Source of the DNA: Limanda limanda
Taxonomy: Eukaryota > Chordata > Actinopteri > Pleuronectiformes > Pleuronectidae
Length of the DNA: 64,000 bases
NCBI RefSeq assembly: GCF_963576545.1
Contig: NC_083648.1
Span: 24,401,042-24,465,041 of the forward strand
Direction of reading: 5' to 3'
The position numbers were made by a program, and so were the translations under genes. Below, in pieces: positions 23,642 to 33,963 of the stretch; position 1 is the stretch's first letter; every line of letters begins with the position of its first letter. The notes beneath the pieces were generated by a model. The model had not been told where the DNA came from, ran no database searches, and saw only the letters and a program-made list of their open reading frames with translations.

Positions 23642-25044
23642 AAAAACCTCTACATTCTTGGACTGAGTGGTCTGGCTGGTCCTCTAACCACCAGTCCAGG
23701 ATTATTAAGTATAAGTCTTATGGCTGTTAATACTGTCAAGTTCTTTGCATTGTTTTAGGTGAATATGTCCGACAGGGAGTAGTTTGCACAGGCTCAGTCA
23801 ATTCAAAATGTACTAAAGTTGATATGAACTCAGAAGTCCCTGCAGGGCCTATGGAGGCCTGAGGGATAGCTTTTCATTGTTAAAAGAGATGAGGGACTTC
23901 AGTTTCGTCCAAACAACAGACAAATTGCATAGCACCCTGTTGTATATAAACAAGGATTTGATATTGTTAAAATGTTGATTCCATGTTCAATGATCAATGT
24001 GACCTAAGTTGAACTAATACATACTGGTATGTCCACTTAATCTTAACTTAATTTTCACTGAAACAATAATTATTAAAAGTGCAAACCTGATGTAAATTAA
24101 AGTCATTGTTTCATTGATAGATTTGTTGATGCATTAACATTGACTCAGTGTTGGTCTGCTCTCCTGGTCAGCAGGAAATTCGCTAAGTACAGCAAAGTCT
24201 GACATATATCCTATATATTGACTGTACAGCTGTCAGCTATTAAAGGAAATGAACAATGGTAGCTACAAAATGAGCAAGGCAATCGCATCATACTAACCCC
24301 TGATCAACAACGACCATTTTGCTATTGACTCATACATCGTGTCCAACAAGACTTGTCCAGTACTTAGCCATAGGCCAGATGTCCTGTCCCTATTGAAGCT
24401 TAATGGTACAGCTGGAATATTCAGGAGGCAGGTAGTAATGTACAAAGATTAAAATTTGTTGTATCTTTTACTTTTAATTTTGATTTATTTTGGGGGATAG
24501 CAGGAAAAACTCTGGAGAAGTCCTCAGTATATCTGGTGTTCAGTGCATGTCTGAAAGCAGCTAATGATAATGATAGTTCATCTGTTTGGTTGTTGCCTTC
24601 CTACTGTGCATACATATTTCCATCCCCCATCAGTTGTTGCCCAAATTAATTTGCGTTAAGGCTGCACAATTCTGTGGTCGATTCTGCAGCCAAGTGTCAG
24701 AATAAAATGAGTCTACATGAAGTGCCGTGTTCCACATAGTTTCACTTCCCCCCAAAAAATTATTTAACCATATTCCTTGAACCACACAGCCTGTGTGTTT
24801 GCTTTAAATACCACAGAAGTCTTCATCAAAACCGAGACGGCCAGACTCATAAGCTAACAAACGGCTGCTAAGGGCCCCTGTTGCCACCAGTAGAGAAGGC
24901 CCCCAAAAACCCTTTAAATGCCCCACAAGAAAGACAGATTTTTTAAAGACATATTTGGATTGTTACAACCCTTAGTTTGTGTTGGTAAGGGAAACATAAA
25001 ACCAGATGTTATTGATAAATTAAGTTATATGTTTTGCAAAAGAT
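23642..25044. other. Intergenic DNA, nothing recognised
   Basis: No coding frame of known family and no repeat boundary that I can support. Confidence 0.5.
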
Positions 25045-25155
25045 CAAGATCAATCAAATTTTATTTGTATAGCCCATATTCACAAATCACAAGTTGTCTC
25101 ATAGGGCTTTAACATGGTTTGACATCCTCTGCCCTTAACCCTCAACAAGAGTAGT
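25045..25155 (-). mobile_element. L2-type LINE 3' end (same family as 40.5-43.4 kb)
   Basis: The complement of this block gives 'ttgttgagggttaagggcag', then 'gatgtcaaaccatgttaaag', and ends with 'atacaaataaaatttgattg'. This matches the last ~110 bp of the LINE ending at 43400. It is a strongly 5'-truncated copy on the minus strand. Confidence 0.75.
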
Positions 25156-27519
25156 AAGGTAATATAAATCATTGCAGCAATCGTACAAAAACATAATATT
25201 TTGTTAAGGAACAAGTACGCTAATTCTAATGGTTTAATCATTTCCTGCTAACGCTATGAGAGCTGGTGTCACGTTGATGCTTGCGCATGCATGTGCACTG
25301 TAATGATAGATATCAAAGAAAAAGAAGCAGAGAAAGATTTTAAAAAAGCATGATAAATTGGTATGTTTGCATGGTTGCTTTAACCATACACATTCACTGG
25401 CCAGATATATGCTTCAAACAAGCCTTCAGTTGGCTCACTCAAAAAATGTTCAGATTACATTAGCAAACAGTAAACTAATAAATAACCGAGGTGATTAGAA
25501 TAAGACCAGACCCAGGAACATAGGGACAGTTCCACTGCCCGGGCCAGACTGCATACAGCACAGCCACAGTATATTAATTTGAAGAATGTTACGCAATCCC
25601 CTACGTTATTTTTATTATTTTTATTTCACTTATGAAACTTTTATACCCTATTGCAACGATCCCATCTTACCAGCCAGTCCGACCCAACGGGAATCATATC
25701 ATCATGTTTTCCTGACTAGCCACTGTGTCTAGATGTGCAAAATGGCCAACGAGAGCGCAATAGCACGAGAGTTCAGCAGTTTTGGGAGTAGCAAGAGTTC
25801 AGGTTTAATGGACGAGCAGGTGTCAAAACCAGGCAGACAGTCAAAGATAGCAAACAAATTCAATAGGGAGCAGGCCAAAAGGGAATCCAGGGTCCAAGAA
25901 GGCAGTTCAGAACAGAGATCAGGCAGAGTGGTGAAACAAGAGATAACTCTGGAAAGCTAGGATAAAACACACTAGACAATCTGGCACAGAATGGAGGAAA
26001 TGGTATATGAGTATATAAACTGGGTGACTGATGGAAAGCAGGTGAGTCTGGGGGTGGGGCAGGTCAGGTAATATAATCAGTATAGAATCAGAATTAGTAT
26101 ATGTAAAACAAGATTACAGAAAATGAAAATTCTATGAAATGACTGAGGTTGTGACACACTCCAGTTTGTCCAGATTGACCTACAGCATAAAGTCCAGGGG
26201 CCCTTTGGTTAACTTGGACATTCTATCCTCATGCTTATATTCTTAAAAAAAATACCTGCCTGAACTGCCTCTTCCTTCTTCTTCCCCAAAAAACGAAGGA
26301 ATCTTATTCTAAAATCCCCAAAATGGGTAGTTTAGGATTGTTTTTTTGATTCTTACACCAAACCCCTTTCTTTTCTTCTTTTTTTTATATTAACACATGA
26401 ATTAAGAATCTACGTCAAATGTTGTCATCTTTGCACTGGGGAGTTCTTTGAAGGCTCTCCATCTCTATAGTATAGCCAGTTCACTCCCATCAACATCAGC
26501 CCCTTCTCCAAAGGTAAGTTAGTGTGATGGAAATCTGAAAATACATGAGGCTGGAAGAGAGTCACAGGGATCTCAGAGTGAAGATACAGAACAGGCAAGT
26601 GCAAGAAGCTTATAGGAAAACTAAAGCTGTCTCTCTGAGCCAGTTCTGACTGTAGGCGCAGTTTGAGAGAGGAATCTAAACACAGAAAACTGATTTACAT
26701 ATGTTTCCTTTGGAGATATCAGTTATTTGGAGAGTAAATAAGTCATAAAAAGATCATGAAGGTTTCAGGTCATAAAAGTTCAGACCATAAACAGTTCAGA
26801 TCATAAAAGTATTTAGACAGGTCGTAGAAGTCTTTATAGACCTGTCTGCAAAAACTTACTTTTTAACTACAAAATAGGTTTCAACCACACAATTTTTCTA
26901 CTACATTAATCTCCAAGAAGCTAACACTGGTCCCTCAGTGTCTGGGTATCAAGCTGGCTTAAGTTGAGATGCACTCCAAAATTGTGCATCTTCCCCCGGA
27001 GACTGAAAGCGTTCCTCATAAAACTAGATGCTGAAATCTACCTCAGCATTAAAAAAGGGATACTTTGTATCTCTTCCTGGCATCTCTTCAGCATGGGGCT
27101 AATCAGCTGTCTTGTAAGCAAAAGTGCCTGTTTCTGGATAGCAACCTTTTCTCCTTCAGCACTGACTCACTGACTTCCAACAAACCTTTTCTCACCTTGT
27201 CTACTTGGTAGCGTAACGGTTCAATGCTTTAATCCGGCCCTCCCATCGTGTGTTACTCCATGACTTGAGTGTGATGTGCACATGCTTTTGCAAGAAGACC
27301 TTTGAGAAGAACCTGAGAACAGTTTGTAAAAGTTTTCCACAATTCCCAAAAAAGTGGCATCCTTGGACGCTTTAGTGGCATATGAACCATTCAATTTAAG
27401 CTATGCGCTCCACAAGGCACATAAAAAGTGAATGAAATGTTTTGCTAACAGCCAAGCCTGCAGACCTTTTATTATTGTCCTTCATTTGAGCTTATCACTT
27501 ACCCGTCTGAAAATAAGAT
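25156..27519. other. Mostly unassigned; 25733-26060 resembles antisense LTR sequence
   Basis: Bases 25750-26060 are rich in 'aggcag', 'gaggagc' and 'ctggcacagaatgg' words and contain 'tatatgagtatataaactggg', in the style of antisense fish gypsy LTRs. No boundaries or duplicate are found. The remainder shows no gene. Confidence 0.35.
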
Positions 27520-27765
27520 CTCTGAGTTGTACCCAAATCTTTGGTTACCTCTCCAGGTAGCCTGCACTCTCCCTATGATTGTCGCTTCAGCAGAACAGAG
27601 CTTTTCTAAGCTCAAATAGATCAAGACCTACTTGAGGTCATACTTGCACAAGAAAGACTATTAGTATCATCAACAAAGTTGGCGGACAGATCTCCTACAG
27701 TGATGTCATTAATGACTTTGCCTCCAGAGGAACCAATTCCAAGTATAAAGTAGAACATTGAGGCA
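27520..27765 (+). pseudogene. hAT transposase C-terminal dimerisation region, decayed
   Basis: The plus frame reads ELYPNLWLPLQVACTLPMIV, then ASAEQSFSKLK, a stop, then IKTYLRSYLHKKD. Later, in another frame, it reads QISYSDVINDFASRG. The 'LP..VASAERSFSKLKLIKTYLRS' block is the signature of the hAT C-terminal dimerisation domain in TTF-type or ZMYM-like transposases. At least one nonsense change and one frame change are present. No upstream catalytic domain or terminal repeats were found. Confidence 0.75.
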
Positions 27766-28084
27766 GTTTTTAAAAGGGAGGAATGAGAGTAGAAGAGTCT
27801 TTTCTAAATTAAAAGTATTTAGTTTTAGTTGACTTGTCATTCTGCCTTTTTTATTTAAAAAAAGAAGATGCATTTGAGTTACTGAATTTCATTTGTAGTT
27901 GATTGTTTTTCTGCACTTTTGTATGTTGCATTTTTTTGAATATAAGCAATTAGAGTTGCTAGCTCAGACATGGGCAAAGTATGGCCCGCGGGCCGTATAC
28001 GGCCCGTTGGGCTTTTATATCCGGCCCGCCGAATTTGTCCAAATAATTAAAAAACAAAACAAAACTGAAACTAACAATTTAGTA

Positions 28085-28240
28085 GCACTTAAATGGCACG
28101 TACTTATAGCACTTTATAGTTTTGCTTTATTTTTGAAGAAATCGTACTTTCTTGATTCTTGTTGTTCTGGGTTTGAACCCTCGGGTTGAATGCACTCATT
28201 GTAAGTCGCTTTGGATAAAAGCCTCTGCTAAATTAAATTT
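28085..28240 (+). mobile_element. L2-type LINE 3' tail nested in the hAT
   Basis: Contains 'gattcttgttgttctgggtt', then 'ggttgaatgcactcattgta', then 'agtcgctttggataaaagcc' and 'tctgctaaat'. It aligns by eye with 33185-33287. It lies inside the hAT and is therefore the younger insertion, or was present in the hAT family progenitor. Confidence 0.65.
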
Positions 28241-28324
28241 GCCCGGGAGTGTGGTGTATAGGGCTCGAAAGGGCACATGATCTCCTTTCACTTTTTCCCT
28301 TTGCCCTTTGAGCCCTTCTGTAAA

Positions 28325-28609
28325 ATGAGAGGATCAAGGAAACGAAAAGTGGACAATGCTTGCCGAGTGTTTAACACGGAGTCGACAACAAAATACTTTT
28401 TCACTGAAGTCCAATCGAAGGCTGTATGCCTGATATGCAGAGAAACTGTCGCAGTTTTCATGGAGTACAACATCAGCCGTCACTTTGCTACAAAGCATGC
28501 TAACTACGCTAGCAAGCAGTCAACGCAAGAACGGGTGGCTGCAGCTCAGAGGTTGGCGACTAATTTACAGACTCAGCAACATTTTTTTTCACAGACAAAC
28601 TGCGATTAA
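28325..28609 (+). pseudogene. hAT transposase N-terminus with intact BED-type finger
   Basis: The frame from 28325 begins MRGSRKRKVDNACRVFNTES and continues to SKAVCLICRETVAVFMEYNI and SRHFATKHANY, ending at 28609. C-x2-C and H-x4-H are both kept, giving a complete BED-like finger. The sequence follows the N-terminus of GTF2IRD2/ZBED-type hAT transposases. An intact enzyme would be about 600 residues; here only 94 codons remain before deleted DNA. The start at 28325 is preferred over a more distal ATG at 28277 because family members begin just before 'KRKVD'. Confidence 0.7.
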
Positions 28610-28884
28610 AGAGTCATCTACCAAGGCATGTTTTTTAGGGGGCATTCTAAATAGCAAAGGCTAGCAAGCCTTTCTCTGAAGGCGAGTTTTTGTTAAATGG
28701 CCTTGCAAATAAGTGCTTTGCTACTTAGTAAAGGCCAAATCCTTTCATGTAATGATTTTTCCATGTCATTTATATTAGTTCACAAAAACAATACATCCAT
28801 CTGTTCCTGGCCCGGACCCTCTGTCAAATTTTAGAACCCATTGTGGCCCGCGAGTCAAAAAGTTTGCCCACCCCTGGGCTAGCT

Positions 28885-29339
28885 CCTTTACAATAAATGC
28901 ATTGTCTGCTGGTTTATTTCTTTACTTTTCAGTATACCATAGTCCATTCAGTTCTGTATTACTTTGTATAATGAAGTGTAAATTAACACCAAACTACTCT
29001 TGTGAGTTTGCTACCTATTAAAATTAAAAACCATTAAAATTAAAAGACTAGCATTATTATAAGCAACGCAGGTACAAATCATGAAATTGACAATATCTGT
29101 GTTAGATTTACAGTGTCTGAATGATATAACATTGGTAGTATTGGTGGCAGTGAGGCTGTGCGGGGTCCCCAAATCAAATTCTGCTTAAATTCCCATAAAT
29201 GCATGTTCACAAAGGTCTGATAGACTAGTACTTTATCATTTGTTGAAGAGTGGTCACTCATACAGTGAACATCTATGAATGTGTCAGAACAACACTGTGC
29301 AGCTTTGCTCAATGATCCAAGTGTTAAGAAAGAGGAAGC
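28885..29339. other. Intergenic DNA, nothing recognised
   Basis: No coding or repeat signal that I can support. Confidence 0.5.
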
Positions 29340-29560
29340 TGTAGGACAGTCTAAGTTAACGGTGATGGTGGATCCTGATGGCTGCACTGCATCACGACGA
29401 TGGACTGGATTATGGTGGCATCTGATTGTGATGGTGGATCCTGATCGTGGTGGCAGCTGATCGCGGACTATTATTTTCGACAAGACAGCTTGATAAACAA
29501 TATCCCAACTCACATACTCTACTATTACTGACAATAATTTTTCAACTAATATACCTTACC
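29340..29560 (+). mobile_element. Probable L2-type LINE 3' UTR fragment
   Basis: Repeated 'gatggtggatcctgatgg' and 'gtggcagctgatcgcggac' words match the style of the 3' UTR of the LINE at 42.8-43.1 kb, and the fragment then runs into AT-rich sequence. It is more divergent than the copy at 55.7 kb and may belong to a sister family. Confidence 0.45.
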
Positions 29561-30485
29561 TTAAATTCAAAAGTGACCAAAATGTAAGTATTCAGGAGTA
29601 ATTTTAAATGGGCGTGGCAAAAAAGGCTCAACAGCGCCATCTAAAACGCAGCCCCTGAGTTTCCTTTCACCGATCTTCAAATGTGTATCATGACCAGACA
29701 AAAACATAAGTCTTAATTAGCATTATGAAAAACATAACAGGGAGTCAGACATTTTGGATTTAGTGGGCATTTTTACCATTTTACACAGGCTTTAGTTGTA
29801 TCTCAGACATACACGCTCAAATTGACTCCACCACTGGACATGAGTCCTAACCTGATGAAATCTACACATAAATCATGACTTACAATCACAGTGCCCCCTG
29901 GAGGCAAAAGCAAATGTCTTCTTTATTGCATTTCTTACACTTTGATGCACTCCTCCTTGTCAATTGTCCGCAACCATGGCAAACTTTGTCAGAAGGGTCT
30001 CAAGACATTGATGATCAAGTTAAATGGAAACTGTGAGTTTTCATCGATTCTTCCTGGTACCAACATAACTCACAGGGCAATTTAACTGCTAATCAGAGAT
30101 TAACATACGGTACATACTGTAATGCTATAGTAGCTTATCTACTTTCGGGCTGGTACACTGAAGCAGAGGAGAGGAATGGATACGGGAGTATATAGATAAT
30201 ATATCATTCTTCTCTTAGTTAACTGTGTATCTATAGTGATAATAACACAAAGAATTACAAAAAATAAGAAAAACAAGCAACATTTTCTGTGATGAAGGTA
30301 TGTTTTTCTTAAATTAATTTATAGATAGCTCTCAATCACTAAAATAACAGCAAAATTAAATTGATTATTTTCTGAATCATGCTTCTTAATTTGCAAGAAA
30401 CAAACTAAATAAATAAAGGGATACTTTGTTCCACTGATTCAATTATTGAGAAGGGGCAGAAATTGGAGTTTAGCTTCAGTTCAGT
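29561..30485. other. Intergenic DNA, nothing recognised
   Basis: No supported feature. Confidence 0.5.
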
Positions 30486-30778
30486 TTAAGTTTCAGTGTG
30501 TAAGATTCAGTAATATCTAGTGGTGAAGTTGCATGTTGCAGCCTCACCTCACTTTCCCTTTCCAAACATGATAGAGAGCCTGTGGTAGCCTTCAGTTGTA
30601 TAAATCTCTCTGTAGAGAGGAGCCACTCCAGATGTAAATATAAAGTATTTAAATATAAGGGCCCATTCTAGGGTAAAGAAACAACAATTTGTACAATTCA
30701 GATGAAACAACTATTATTTCATATTGAATTTCTTCGAATAAATCCCTTTGAACTGAATTTTACAGACTGGACCTTTAA
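30486..30778. mobile_element. TTAA-flanked MITE
   Basis: The unit at 30490-30774 (285 bp) starts gtttcagtgtgtaagattca and its complement starts aggtccagtctgtaaaattc, so it has inverted ends of about 20 bp. TTAA flanks both sides (30486-30489, 30775-30778), the duplication used by piggyBac-type transposases. The inner sequence (e.g. 'atctagtggtgaagttgca') is familiar from a common fish MITE. No coding capacity. Confidence 0.65.
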
Positions 30779-31399
30779 GATGAGGGCTATGAAAAAATAT
30801 GACTGATCATTACTGACAAACAAATAGCGACAACACAATGGATCAAGACAAAGAATCTGAAGGCAAAAAAACCCTTGCCATTTGTAAGAGAAACATTCAG
30901 TAAATTCCTCAGAGGATATGCGACTGATTCTGACTCTTCAAGTATTAGTACTAATAAATGACAACATGGATAAAGAAAGAGGGAGAGTGAGGAATAGAGA
31001 AAAGAAGAGACGATCAGAGAAGGAAAGACAGAAAGGGAAAAAAGAGAAACAGGACTGAAAGGTTTAGACCAAATATGAGACACAGAGAGAGGTCAAATCG
31101 ATCAAAAAGAAAGTAAGAACCTGCAAAGCATGAGGTCCCACTTCAGCAAATAATAGAATTGCATTTAGATCAATTTCAATTTAACTTGAAAAACCAGCCA
31201 TAATCAGTAATCCAAACCAAACAGCACAGCTGTTAACAACAGTTATTTTTGTAAATTAAAAAAAAGGGATCCAGTACCACGACCAGATGGATGAAGCATA
31301 GATAGATGGTGATCCGTTAAGTGGAGGGAATGACCAGTGAAGCAGGGGCGAGCTGCTGAGAAACCACCAAGAGACACGCTAAAAAGCAAGGTGAAAGAA
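30779..31399. other. Intergenic DNA, nothing recognised
   Basis: Purine-rich around 30960-31100. No gene is supported. Confidence 0.5.
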
Positions 31400-33290
31400 C
31401 ATTGATGACACACTCTACGTGTTCTATGCAGGTCCCCAGAGACCTGACATTCAGCCTGGTTTCTAAATTCACTCACACTACTCCGCTCCTCCGCTCTGTT
31501 CACTGGTTACAAGTAGCTGCCCGCATCCGTTTCAAAACTCCAGTACTTGCGTACCGTGTTCCGGACGGATCGGGTCCAGTCTACATTCAGGACATGGTCA
31601 AACGTTACACCCCATCCTCTCCCCTCCGCTCTGCATCTGCCAATCGGCTTGTAGCTCCCGCACTGCGAGCTAACCACTCAACAAAATCCTGTTTGCTGTC
31701 CTGCCTCCTAAATGGTGGAACGAGCTCCCCATTGACATCAGGACAGCAGAAAGTCTACACATCTTCCACCGCAGACTAAAGACACATCTCTACACCTTCG
31801 TTAAAAAGATGATGTCTAATAAACCAAGGTCAACTCTGGTGTTTATTTAAGTATATTAAGTTTAATTACACTCAGTGGCGTTTCTACATAAGGGGCAGGT
31901 GGGGCACTGCCCCACCAGATGGCGCTGGTGTGCAGAAAGCTAAATACTGCATATCTGGACTTTGTGGCAAAAATATATTTTATTTTATTTTATATGCAAA
32001 AAGCGTGAATGTGTGTGTGAATAAACAAGACTCACAAGCATAATAGTCTTGTTTTGGAGTCATTTGATTCGTGTGTGTTTCTGTCTGTGTGTTTGCTTTG
32101 TGAAACGCTTCCATCTTGCCGTCCGTCTCTGCACTGGGCTTTGTGAAACGCGTTTCGCTTGCCGTACTTCTCTGCTGTGGGCACAACGGGCAAGCGGCAG
32201 ACCAGTGCCATGGGAGCACCAATCAGCGTGAAGCACACAGGCCACTGTTAACATTGGAAAGTAGTGATTATGCAGATGGGCCCTACGACGTTTCCCAGCA
32301 AGCTACTCGACTCCAGCGTCAGCGTCACCCGGAAACAGCCTGACGCTCCGGTTCGACGTCACCTGAGCTAACAGGCTACCTCGTATGAATAATACGCTTT
32401 GAAGTTCTGCTTGTTCTCCTGGCAGAGAGGCTAAATACGTGTGAGCTCCTGTTTCTGAGGTGAGGTTTGTCAAGTTTAGTATTTGTATTTATCTGTAAAA
32501 GTAGTGATTCGGTACCTGCTGTACCTGGGTGTTAGCTTAGCTCGGCTAGCCCGCAGGCATGCCAGCAGCAGTAATAGCGATGCTAACGGGACCATAGCCT
32601 ACGGAGTTATTGACCCGACATGAAGCCACATGATCCGGGCCACCCAGCAGAGAGAAGCGTTAGTTTATGAGGATGAGTGTGTTTGGAGAATAAGCTCCCC
32701 CACGTAAGATATCTAATTGAATGTAAAGTTATTTCACTCGCCAACTTCCTTTTTAAGTGATTGGTATTGGTGAGTCAAAGCCTGTTTTTTTTGGAGCTGA
32801 AGGACACGTACAAAGTTTTGTTTAATAAATAATAAAAGTTATTTGAGCTAAGTTATTTGTCTAATCTTTTTACTTTGTTGCAATCATTTTACACTAATGC
32901 TGTATTATAGTCAACATCTTTGTGTTGCGCTGAGTGCTAAAGCATGTGAAATGTATTTGAAATAGGATTTCTGCTCCCTGCTGGCACTCAAAATGCAGCC
33001 CATAATATATCTTACTGGTCTATATAGGCCTACTGCTTATGATAATCAGCTACCTCTATTTTTGTGATAGTGACATGACGTCATACAAAATTGCCCCACC
33101 AGTAATTTCAGGCTAAAATCGCCACTGATTACACTTATATATTGCACTTACACGTAGTACTTGTAGTTTGGCTTTTTGATGACTAATTGTACCAACATGA
33201 TTCTTGCTGTTCTGTGTTTGTACCCTCATGGTTGAATGCACTTATTGTAAGTTGCTTTGGATCAAAGCGTCAGCTAAATGATATGTATTA
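31400..33290 (+). mobile_element. L2-type LINE 3' part, split by a hAT
   Basis: The left part, in 31402-31779, encodes FTHTTPLLRSVHWLQVAARI followed by RFKTPVLAYRVPDGSGPVYI and later 'YTPSSPLRSASANRLVAP'. This is the post-RT C-terminal region of L2/CR1-type LINEs. The frame is then lost. The right part (33136-33290) is the 3' tail, ending 'gtaagttgctttggatcaaagcg'. The two parts are separated by the hAT at 31873-33127. Endonuclease and RT core are absent, so the copy is 5'-truncated. Confidence 0.75.
31865..33135. mobile_element. Non-autonomous hAT with perfect 8-bp target duplication
   Basis: The element is 31873-33127 (1255 bp). Both sides carry attacact (31865-31872 and 33128-33135). Left end CAGTGGCGTTTCTACATAAG; right end on the complement CAGTGGCGATTTTAGCCTGA. 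Both termini also carry a 'tggtggggca'/'tgccccacca' subterminal motif. The interior at 32050-32700 is CpG-richer with gctagc/gctaa words and looks like a promoter or leader region, followed by AT-rich DNA. No transposase frame is found. It sits within the L2 LINE and is younger than it. Confidence 0.85.
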
Positions 33291-33963
33291 CTGATCTTTT
33301 AATTCTGCAGTTCAGTAATACGTTTTAAATGTCCATAATATTTAATCATTTTCATCTTAATATAAGTTTCAGTGCATTTGATAATTTTATTTAAACGCAT
33401 GGAAATGTTTAAGAGGACAACACACACACAAAAAAGACGAAAAGATAACACTTTTTAAACACATGTTTGGTGTTTACACAATGCTCCATTGTTTTACTGC
33501 TGAAGCTTTTAGTCCGGACCACACGCTGCACACAACATCCAGGTCTGTGGGTGCAGATTATCCTGTGTGCTCACCTCGCCGGAACTATCATTGAAAACAT
33601 TTTGTCTGAACCTGACCCTGCATTTCCGGTCCAAATGGGTCCCTTCAGGCTCAGGCCCCATGCACTGACTGACAACCACTAGAAGACAACTTTTCTGTGA
33701 CTCGCTCAGTGTCAGGATGAGCACAGGCAGGCTGGTCAGTTAGTGACAGACAAGTACACTAGCGGAAACATTTCATCTGAATTTTAATCAGGGTGAAATG
33801 ATTGAATGAAATGGTCTGTTGCTATGTATTAAAAACCTGTGAGGGGCACATAAACACGCATTTTATAATTTTTTGCAGACACCTTTATTTCATTTAGGAG
33901 AGGACTCGATTCAACGTTTTAACACTTGTTGAGATGTGCACAGAAAGTCCAGTGAATGTTATA
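33291..33963. other. Intergenic DNA, nothing recognised
   Basis: No supported feature. A short (CA)n lies near 33420-33430. Confidence 0.5.

Larger units (their letters stand above)
27957..28884 (+). mobile_element. Deleted hAT (GTF2IRD2-type) with near-perfect 8-bp duplication
   Basis: The element spans 27965-28876. Its left end is CAGACATGGGCAAAGTATGG and its right end, on the complement, is CAGGGGTGGGCAAACTTTTT. These are the hAT termini of the 'ggcccgcgg' type. The flanks are tgctagct (27957-27964) and ggctagct (28877-28884), 7 of 8 identical, as expected for an aged 8-bp target duplication. Inside are a BED-finger frame and a nested LINE tail. The catalytic region is missing, so it depended on an enzyme made elsewhere. 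Confidence 0.8.
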
